Shown here piece by piece: positions 63,929 to 64,000 of a DNA stretch of 64,000 nucleotides. A program made the translations under genes and the position numbers. The stretch lies in assembly GCF_040807025.1 (NCBI RefSeq), contig NC_090964.1, positions 6,262,001 to 6,326,000 of the forward strand, in the 5' to 3' direction. How positions within the stretch are numbered: position 1 is the first letter of the stretch; each line of letters starts with the position of its first letter. Source of the stretch: Struthio camelus. Its lineage: Eukaryota > Chordata > Aves > Struthioniformes > Struthionidae. Under the pieces are notes generated by a model, which saw only the letters and a list, made by a program, of their open reading frames with translations, was not told the DNA's origin and ran no database searches.

Positions 63929-64000
63929 ATGGAGCTGCCCGGCGCCGCCGGGGGGGCCAACGGCACCGCCTGGACCACCTTCGCCAACGGGAGCGCCAAC
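63929..64000 (+). CDS. Start of an unidentified gene (3' truncated by window end)
   Basis: The ATG at 63929 has a strong context (GAGCCATGG). It opens a frame that runs off the window after 24 codons, reading MELPGAAGG then ANGTAWTTFANGSAN. Two N-glycosylation sequons (NGT and NGS) in a short Gly/Ala-rich start suggest an extracellular N-terminus, as in many single-exon G protein-coupled receptors. In human, HTR1D lies beyond TCEA3, but the visible residues do not match the human HTR1D start as I recall it. I do not recognise the gene. It may also be a different membrane protein. Confidence 0.5.
   Translation, partial: MELPGAAGGANGTAWTTFANGSAN

Overview
The window looks like vertebrate nuclear DNA, most likely from a bird and probably from a gene-dense, GC-rich microchromosome. 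It has long stretches of GC- and CpG-rich sequence, short introns with clean splice sites, no L1 or Alu-like repeats, and tightly packed genes. A turtle or crocodilian cannot be excluded without searches. Three genes lie head to tail on the + strand: E2F2 (its 5' exon is outside the window), ASAP3 and TCEA3. From memory, the same neighbours lie in the same relative order and orientation in human 1p36.12, so this is conserved synteny. A fourth + strand gene starts at 63929 and is cut by the window end after 24 codons.

Layout. 1-6490: E2F2, with six visible coding exons (1810-3999) and a 3' UTR of about 2.5 kb. 6490-9300: intergenic, no gene seen. 9300-32690: ASAP3, 26 coding exons predicting 1007 aa (BAR, PH, ArfGAP, ankyrin, proline-rich, SH3). 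33206-43370: TCEA3, 14 coding exons predicting 433 aa (TFIIS N-terminal domain, extended Ser/Lys-rich linker, central domain, zinc ribbon). Its promoter starts only about 0.5 kb after the ASAP3 poly(A) signal. 43370-63700: about 20 kb with no gene I can support, but with several AT-rich islands rich in homeodomain-like sites and a minisatellite. 63405-64000: a purine-rich tract, a TATA-type promoter and the start of an unidentified gene.

The exon models were checked by hand. Every intron has a canonical GT-AG pair except two, and each full exon chain sums to a multiple of three. The two exceptions are minor-spliceosome (U12-type) AT-AC introns, one in E2F2 and one in TCEA3, both supported by the conserved protein sequence across the junction.

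Most notable points: (1) this ASAP3 encodes a complete C-terminal SH3 domain, which human ASAP3 lacks; (2) the TCEA3 linker is built from four consecutive symmetric in-frame exons; (3) TCEA3 has a consensus MEF2 site next to a TATA-like box; (4) the E2F2 3' UTR has a Pumilio element next to a miR-130/301 seed site; (5) at least ten copies of a short SINE-like core are scattered on both strands. The three genes do not form one pathway: E2F2 is a cell-cycle transcription factor, ASAP3 an Arf GTPase-activating scaffold, and TCEA3 an RNA polymerase II elongation factor.
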